Assembly: GCA_009881125.1 (NCBI GenBank)
Contig: WXFH01000012.1
Location: 40,976-104,975 of the forward strand
Source: Acidaminobacter sp.
Lineage (GTDB): Bacteria; Bacillota_A; Clostridia; Peptostreptococcales; Acidaminobacteraceae
Length of the DNA stretch: 64,000 nucleotides
Reading direction: 5' to 3'
The notes under the pieces were generated by a model. It searched no databases, was not told the origin of the DNA, and saw only the letters and a program-made list of their open reading frames with translations. Position 1 is the first letter of the stretch, and each line of letters opens with the position of its first letter. Shown piece after piece: positions 58,965-64,000 of this stretch. The position numbers and the translations under genes were made by a program.

Positions 58965-59801
58965 TCAGCCTATAAATTTCATGTGGATGTCAAGTGCGCG
59001 TGCAGAATGTGTCAAAGCACCAGAGGAAATCACATCAACCCCAGTCTCCGCAAGTGCTTTGAGCGTTTCAAGGGTCACGCCGCCTGAGGCCTCCAGCACG
59101 ACGCGATGATCGTTGAGCACCACCGCTTCACGTACTTGTTCGACGCTCATGTTGTCCAGCATAACAATATCCGCACCTGCATTGATGGCCACTTCCATAC
59201 CCTTTAAATCCTGAACTTCGATCTCAAGTTTTACCGTATGGCCAACCTTGCCTTTGATGGCTTCAAGGGCCTCTCTGATGCCGCCACACGCTTGAATGTG
59301 GTTATCTTTGATCAGAACCCCTTCCGATAGATTGAACCTGTGGTTGAAGCACCCACCGCATCTGACGGCATATTTCTCAAGGGCTCTGAGTCCCGGCGTC
59401 GTCTTACGGGTGTCTACTACTTTTACGCTCGTATGTTGAACCGTCTCGGCATACTGTCTGGAAACAGTCGCAATGCCTGACATACGCTGCAAGAGGTTCA
59501 AACACAGGCGTTCACCTTTTAGGAGAGCGTGTGTCGGTCCTTCTATTTCGGCGACCGAATCACCTTTTGACAACATCTCGCCCTCACTCTTGTAATAGGT
59601 ATACCGCATCTGTCCGGGTGACAGTGCTTCGAAAACGGCTTCAATCACCGGTGTGCCACAAAGAACGCCGTCTTCTTTGAATGCAATTCTCGCTTTGCTG
59701 ACATCCTCTGGTGAAATAAGCAAATCCGTTGTCAAATCAATGTAATGCAGATCCTCTTTCAGTCCTTGATCGACAATGTCTTTTAAAATCAGCTTGATCA
59801 A
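58965..59801 (-). CDS. nadC: quinolinate phosphoribosyltransferase
   Basis: 278 residues from TTG 59801, with GGGAG 8 nt upstream (MIKLILKDIVDQGLKEDLHYIDLTTDLL is the usual N-terminus); an in-frame ATG at 59837 is possible. Motifs LLQRMSGIATVSRQYAETV, VVDTRKTTPGLRALEKYAVRCGGCFNHR, LEIEVQDLKGMEVAINAGADIVMLDNM, LEASGGVTLE. Converts quinolinate + PRPP to nicotinate mononucleotide. Confidence 0.96.
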   Translation of the reverse strand: MIKLILKDIVDQGLKEDLHYIDLTTDLLISPEDVSKARIAFKEDGVLCGTPVIEAVFEALSPGQMRYTYYKSEGEMLSKGDSVAEIEGPTHALLKGERLCLNLLQRMSGIATVSRQYAETVQHTSVKVVDTRKTTPGLRALEKYAVRCGGCFNHRFNLSEGVLIKDNHIQACGGIREALEAIKGKVGHTVKLEIEVQDLKGMEVAINAGADIVMLDNMSVEQVREAVVLNDHRVVLEASGGVTLETLKALAETGVDVISSGALTHSARALDIHMKFIG

Positions 59802-59829
59802 TGGATACTCTCCCTTCATGCCAGTAGAA

Positions 59830-61338
59830 TTATTCAATCACAAAGCTCCCAACAGATTTTTTGATTGAAAGCGCATCCAGGATCAGCGCCTTCGCGATCT
59901 GTAGACCATTGAAGACTTCAAATTCCTCTGTTGTTGTCAGTTCAGTGTTTTCAATGTCCTCAAAAGCTATCTTTATTTTTTCAAGTGCATTTTCAAGAAT
60001 ATCATTGTGCTTGACCAGAGGAAGCGCAGTATCAAAAATCTCGCGGAGCGCGTACTTCGAGATATTAGGTTTGTCAGAATCCAGAACCAATTGCGGGGTC
60101 GCTTTGTACGCCTTGACCAATGGTTTTTGGGGCTTCTTGGTTTCCAAGACTCTGACAATGCACTCACTCAGTGCCATGCATTCCAAAAGCGAATTGCTCG
60201 CCAATCGATTTGCCCCATGAAAGCCTGTTCCAGCCGCCTCACCGGTAACATAAAGACCTTTGACCGGTGTAGCGCCGGTACTGTCCGCCATGACACCACC
60301 CATATGATAATGTTCGACAGGCTCGATCGGAATCGGCATAGTTTCAGGATGAATGCCATTCTCAACACAAACCTTATAAATATTCGGGAATCTTGTCTGG
60401 AAGAACACAGGTTCCAAATGTCTGACATCTACAAAGACTTCAGACCCAGTACTGAACTGGTCATGAATCGCCTTGGAGACCACGTCTCTAGGCGCCAGTT
60501 CCATTAAAGGATGAACACCCTTCATAAACCTCACGCCGGCGCTATTGATCAGATGGCCGCCTTCTCCCCTTACAGCCTCAGAAATTAGGAAATAGCCACC
60601 CGCTTTAAGTTTAAATGCTGTCGGGTGATATTGAATGTAAGCCGCGTCTCTTAAAGGAACCCCCGCTCTCAATGCCATAGCCAAGCCATCTCCGGTAACA
60701 ACCGGTGCATTGGTCGTTCTCGAAAACCATCCGCCTATGCCTCCTGTCGCCAACACAACTGCATTTGAAGCCACGCATTGGTTGAGGCCTTTTATACTGT
60801 ATGAGACGCCAAGACTGCCATTGTGATCTGAGATCAAATCTATGGCAAAAGCATACTCAAGTACTTCAATGTTCGGACAGCCTCGTACCCTCCGGATCAG
60901 CGCCTCCATTAAAGCCATCCCCGTTGTGTCCCGCGAATGCACAATCCTGCGCTTTCTATGGCCGCCCTCCATGGTCATATTCAGCTTATTTCCCTCGTCT
61001 TTATCAAATTCCACGCCATAGTCAAGCAACCGGCCAAGGACCTTTTCACTCTCGCTGACCATGGCTTTGACCACACGCAAGTCATTCATATAAGCGCCAG
61101 CCGCCAAGGTATCCTCAATGTGGCTGTTTAGCTCCCCGTTCAATGTAAGAGCGACACCACCCTGTGCCAATTGGCTGTTGCAAACAGATAAACTGTCCTT
61201 TGAAAGAACCAGAGCCTTATAATGCAGCGGCAGAGCTGCAGCCAAATATAAACCGCTGACACCGGCACCAACAATCACAACATCATAATATGGGGTTTCT
61301 GCATTCAGGCAAACCTCCGTCAAATACCGTCTAGCCAT
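59830..61338 (-). CDS. nadB: L-aspartate oxidase
   Basis: 502 residues. FAD motif YDVVIVGAGVSGLYLAAAL, SQLAQGGVALT, HSRDTTGMALMEAL, YIQYHPTAF, RFMKGVHPLMELAPRDVVSKAI, HYHMGGVMAD, ANRLASNSLLECMA. Oxidises aspartate to iminoaspartate; anaerobically it probably uses fumarate. C-terminal domain shortened compared with the ~540-residue enzymes. Overlaps nadA by 8 nt. Confidence 0.96.
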   Translation of the reverse strand: MARRYLTEVCLNAETPYYDVVIVGAGVSGLYLAAALPLHYKALVLSKDSLSVCNSQLAQGGVALTLNGELNSHIEDTLAAGAYMNDLRVVKAMVSESEKVLGRLLDYGVEFDKDEGNKLNMTMEGGHRKRRIVHSRDTTGMALMEALIRRVRGCPNIEVLEYAFAIDLISDHNGSLGVSYSIKGLNQCVASNAVVLATGGIGGWFSRTTNAPVVTGDGLAMALRAGVPLRDAAYIQYHPTAFKLKAGGYFLISEAVRGEGGHLINSAGVRFMKGVHPLMELAPRDVVSKAIHDQFSTGSEVFVDVRHLEPVFFQTRFPNIYKVCVENGIHPETMPIPIEPVEHYHMGGVMADSTGATPVKGLYVTGEAAGTGFHGANRLASNSLLECMALSECIVRVLETKKPQKPLVKAYKATPQLVLDSDKPNISKYALREIFDTALPLVKHNDILENALEKIKIAFEDIENTELTTTEEFEVFNGLQIAKALILDALSIKKSVGSFVIE

Positions 61339-62242
61339 TGGGATTCAACATCCTTAAAAGTGCACCTTCCGCGCGCTGCCTCAAGTCCTCCTCCATGACA
61401 ATCTCAGGAACGCCGCCATTTAGAGCTTTTTCCACATCCGCCAGCGTCGTCTTTTTCATATTCTGGCATACCAGACAGCCTGACAGTAAATGGAATGTCT
61501 TTTCCGGTGCAACCTTCTTCAATGAATGCAAAATGCCTGCTTCTGTACCTATAATGAAACTTTGATCCTCCGAATGGGCTGCATAATCAATAATTTGTGC
61601 CGTACTCCCCATATAATCCGCGTACTTCCACACAGCAGGATTGCACTCCGGATGCATGAGAACTTTGGACTCCGGATGCGCCTCAATTGCCTTAATCACG
61701 TCTTCCTCCTCGACGCGTTCGTGAGTAATGCAGAAGCCATCCCAAAGAATGACCTCCTTCTCAGGGATCTGCTGGGCCACAAATCTCCCCAGGTTTCTGT
61801 CAGGAAGGAAGATAATCTTATCTTCCTTCATAGCCTTGATCAGCGACACTGCGTTGGAAGATGTACAGCACAAATCGCTCAAAGCTTTTACTTCTGCCGA
61901 TGTGTTGACATAAGCCACCACAGGGACCCCCGGATACTTTTTCTTAAACTCACTCAATGCCGCTGGTTCGACCATGTCCGCCATAGGGCATCCCGCATCA
62001 GGATTTGCAAGGATCACCTTCTTGGAAGGATTAAGTATTTTTGCACTCTCCGCCATAAAATGAACACCACAAAAAATTATACAATCCTTATCTGTACTTT
62101 GGGCATACTTAGCCAACATGTAGGAGTCGCCAACAACATCTGCAATCTCTTGAACCTCAGGGATTTGGTAATTGTGCGCCATAATCAGTGCGTTTTTTTC
62201 CTCTTTGAGTTTCAGAATTCTTTCAATCAAATTTAATGACAC
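61331..62242 (-). CDS. nadA: quinolinate synthase
   Basis: 303 residues: AHNYQIPEVQEIADVVGDSY, IFCGVHFMAESAKIL (cluster Cys), VVAYVNTSAEVKALSDLCCTSSN, VLMHPECNPAV, HLLSGCLVCQNMKKTTL. 4Fe-4S enzyme that condenses iminoaspartate and dihydroxyacetone phosphate. First structural gene of the operon; NiaR-type palindrome 32 nt upstream. Confidence 0.97.
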   Translation of the reverse strand: MSLNLIERILKLKEEKNALIMAHNYQIPEVQEIADVVGDSYMLAKYAQSTDKDCIIFCGVHFMAESAKILNPSKKVILANPDAGCPMADMVEPAALSEFKKKYPGVPVVAYVNTSAEVKALSDLCCTSSNAVSLIKAMKEDKIIFLPDRNLGRFVAQQIPEKEVILWDGFCITHERVEEEDVIKAIEAHPESKVLMHPECNPAVWKYADYMGSTAQIIDYAAHSEDQSFIIGTEAGILHSLKKVAPEKTFHLLSGCLVCQNMKKTTLADVEKALNGGVPEIVMEEDLRQRAEGALLRMLNPNG

Positions 62243-62273
62243 TTCATGTACACATCCTTCACTTGTATAATCA

Positions 62274-62287
62274 GGTGTCTTGTCACC
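62274..62287. promoter_or_regulatory. candidate NiaR operator before nadA
   Basis: GGTGTCTTGTCACC, an imperfect palindrome (GGTG-6-CACC with TCTTGT centre), between niaR and nadA. Confidence 0.55.
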
Positions 62288-62320
62288 CTTAGGTAAAAAA
62301 ATGTGCGGACTTTCCCCTAC

Positions 62321-62833
62321 TTACAAGGGAATAAATCCACGCTCTTTCAATTTTGCCTCAATCATGTCAAATACACCACTATTCGGAACCTCAATAGTAT
62401 GATAGTGTTTCCCGTCCGTCAGAGAAGCCAATGGCATGGCGTCAGAATTTCGAACCTTTCTGATAAACGCTTCGAGGTCTGTTCGGCTGTTGATCATCAG
62501 TGCGACGACGATCTCACCATAGACAGGGTGCTCTACCATCACATCTATAACCCTGCCTCCAAGATCCACGATGATTGACAGTTCTTCTTCCAGTGACTCC
62601 AAGCCGCTGTGGAATGACTGCAGGGTTCTTATGTGGGATCTGATCCTAGGCTTTGGGATTAAATAGCCGTTGGATGTTGACACGATCTGAAGTCCTGAAG
62701 CCCGAAGAACTGCAATATCCTGAACAATCACCTGTCGACTTACATTAAATAGCTTCGCAAGACTTGACCCCGTGACAGCCTCCTCACTTTCATGAAGTAT
62801 GGCAGCAATTTTATTGCGTCTTTCTTCCGTCAA
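62321..62833 (-). CDS. niaR: NiaR-type niacin-responsive repressor (HTH + 3H domain)
   Basis: 170 residues: N-terminal HTH_11 (RRNKIAAILHESEEAVTGSSLAKLFNVSRQVIVQDIAVLRASG), C-terminal 3H domain with three metal His regions (HIRTLQSFHSGLESLEEELS, MVEHPVYGEIV, DGKHYHTIEVP). Represses NAD synthesis genes when niacin is present. Immediately upstream of nadABC on the same strand. Confidence 0.94.
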   Translation of the reverse strand: MTEERRNKIAAILHESEEAVTGSSLAKLFNVSRQVIVQDIAVLRASGLQIVSTSNGYLIPKPRIRSHIRTLQSFHSGLESLEEELSIIVDLGGRVIDVMVEHPVYGEIVVALMINSRTDLEAFIRKVRNSDAMPLASLTDGKHYHTIEVPNSGVFDMIEAKLKERGFIPL

Positions 62834-62996
62834 TCACAACACCTCACATCATTTGCATACTTAGTCCATTATATCAAAAACAACTTTAATAATCTCGTCT
62901 ATTTGATCGTTAATAAAAAATCATATGTGATTAAGCAATTATTGGATAAGTCTGTGCCTTATTGCCATGAATGACCTTTACTCCATAACAAAAAAA

Positions 62997-63028
62997 ATCT
63001 GCAGCTAAATTAGATCCAGCTGCAGAGG
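62997..63028 (-). terminator. terminator of the GntR gene
   Basis: CTGCAGCT ... AGCTGCAG stem, then T8 on the minus strand. Confidence 0.88.
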
Positions 63029-63059
63029 TCCTTACATAATATTTAACTCGATATTAACT

Positions 63060-63737
63060 TTATTTCTGATCTTCAGGAATATTTCTAATTCGATCCACAT
63101 TTGCTCGAGAATTAGATATGTGCTTGGTAATGGATTCAACAGCCCGTTCCTCATCTCTGCTTATGAATGCCTCGAGAATGGTTCTGTGTTCTGTAAGGGC
63201 CTTATCCATTCTGCCTTCCATTCGAAGAGATGCATTCCTGGTGGACTTGATAAAGAGCTGAAAATCCTTTAATAAATGTTCTAAATATCTGCTTTTCGTC
63301 GCATGATAAATGGTTTCATGAAAAATGGTATTCAACTCGAAAAATTTATCAACATCTTGTTTAGCTGCATAAAATTCCATTAGTTCAAAGATTTCTCTCA
63401 ATTGATCTAATTCTGCTTTCTCCATTCGATGAATAGACCATTTAGCAGCAATCGCTTCAATAGCAAGTCTGATTGTATAAATATCGCTGATATCCTGGTC
63501 AGTGATGCCTTTTACAATAACACCTCTGTTTGGAAGGTTCTCAACCAAACCATCCAACTCCAGTTGTTTCAAAGCTTCTCTAACAGGTGTTCTGCTGACC
63601 CCAAGCTCATCAGCCAGCTTGGCCTCTACAATTTTTTCGCCCGTCACATATTTACCGCTCAAAATATCATCTCTGACTCTATCAAAGATAATAGTCGTCA
63701 ATGATTTGTTCTCTTTTTTCTGATCAAATATATCCAT
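63060..63737 (-). CDS. GntR family regulator, FCD (FadR) subfamily
   Basis: 225 residues from ATG 63737 (MDIFDQKKENKSLTTIIFDRVRDDILSGKYVTGEKIVEAKLADELGVSRTPVREALKQLELDGLVENLPNRGVIVKGI), GGGGGA upstream; HTH is textbook. C-terminal FCD helical ligand domain with metal residues (ELNTIFHETIYHATKS, TEHRTILEAFISRD). Ligand probably an organic acid. Alone between niaR and the rRNA operon. Confidence 0.92.
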   Translation of the reverse strand: MDIFDQKKENKSLTTIIFDRVRDDILSGKYVTGEKIVEAKLADELGVSRTPVREALKQLELDGLVENLPNRGVIVKGITDQDISDIYTIRLAIEAIAAKWSIHRMEKAELDQLREIFELMEFYAAKQDVDKFFELNTIFHETIYHATKSRYLEHLLKDFQLFIKSTRNASLRMEGRMDKALTEHRTILEAFISRDEERAVESITKHISNSRANVDRIRNIPEDQK

Positions 63738-63851
63738 AAAAGGTCCCCCGTTAATTGTATGTACATTTGTTTTAATTCTAACATTTGTTTGGAACCTAAG
63801 CAACTTTAGTTGGCCGTGAACACAAATTATTTACAGACTACCCTCTACAAT

Positions 63852-63890
63852 AAAAAACGGACATCTGCTTAATGCAAATGTCCGTTTTTA
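63852..63890 (-). terminator. rRNA operon terminator
   Basis: AAAAACGGACATCTGC / TGCAAATGTCCGTTTTT hairpin directly after the 5S 3' end on the minus strand. Confidence 0.9.
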
Positions 63891-63895
63891 TTTAC

Positions 63896-64000
63896 CCGGC
63901 GACGACTTACTCTCCCAGGGGGCTGCCCCCCAAGTACCATCAGCGATGAAAGGCTTAACTTCTGTGTTCGAGATGGGAACAGGTGTGGCCCTTTCTCTAT
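63896..64000 (-). rRNA. rrf: 5S ribosomal RNA (partial, 5' end beyond window)
   Basis: The minus strand reads GGGCCACACCTGTTCCCATC, TCGAACACAGAAGTTAAGCC, GCTGATGGTACT and GGGAGAGTAAGTCGTCGCC, all standard 5S blocks in order. About 105 nt are present; 23S should lie to the right. Confidence 0.97.

Overview
The window (about 50% GC by eye) looks like a chromosome segment of an anaerobic Gram-positive bacterium of the Clostridia type. The signs are a strict-anaerobe oxygen and peroxide defence set (rubrerythrin, ferritin, desulfoferrodoxin, two rubredoxins, NADH:rubredoxin-type reductase), a hybrid-cluster protein with ferredoxin and a Crp/Fnr regulator, T-box leaders on metG and serS, a B12 riboswitch, NiaR-controlled NAD synthesis, and Bacillus-like blocks (metG-tatD-rnmV-ksgA; rsmI-trmN6-ricT-holB-darA). 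Two genes are read through an in-frame UGA beside a redox motif, so the organism very probably uses selenocysteine. I cannot name the genus. Most genes, and the 5S rRNA at the right edge, lie on the minus strand, which fits replication entering from the right.

Layout. 1-8.3 kb: a cut YkgJ-like cysteine-cluster gene, a TIM-barrel protein, a DUF1295 membrane protein, a FakA-FakB (DAK2-DegV) fusion, a PadR-DUF1700-DUF4097 module and an NfeD-stomatin pair. 8.6-12.2 kb: two TatA genes, TatC and a large Tat-exported SLH/metallo-beta-lactamase protein. 12.6-16.6 kb: a membrane AraC regulator overlapping a solute-binding lipoprotein without a permease. 16.9-21.8 kb: PepF and a B12-riboswitch-controlled BtuF-BtuC-BtuD-like importer. 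22.3-24.9 kb: a CxxC thioredoxin-fold protein followed by a C-Sec selenoprotein, Lrp, RNase H, HD hydrolase. 25-29.4 kb: oxygen-defence cluster. 29.5-38 kb: DUF1028, CsoR-type regulator, four-module CoA-disulfide reductase fusion, hcp-ferredoxin-Crp/Fnr, and a HesB-like selenoprotein with glutaredoxin. 38.5-57.5 kb: housekeeping genes (RecU, KsgA, RNase M5, TatD, MetG, AbrB, RsmI, TrmN6, RicT, HolB, DarA, LepB, PLP decarboxylase, aminotransferase, SerS, MurI). 57.9-62.8 kb: NAD operon with a PTS IIC-like membrane protein. Then a GntR regulator and the 3' end of an rRNA operon.

Themes. Much of the accessory content handles thiol/persulfide, peroxide and nitrosative chemistry, and several units share operator-like palindromes: GTAAC-4-GTTAC near hcp and the Crp/Fnr gene, C/G-tract palindromes before the CoA-disulfide reductase and HesB/glutaredoxin units, and a Fur-type 9-1-9 palindrome before the rubredoxin/PerR cluster. 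The intergenic DNA carries several dispersed repeat families (GCCGATGGT motif, GGTGTCTGACACC palindromes, ATCGATAGGC hairpins, a 16-nt tandem array) and three clusters of DnaA-box-like 9-mers.
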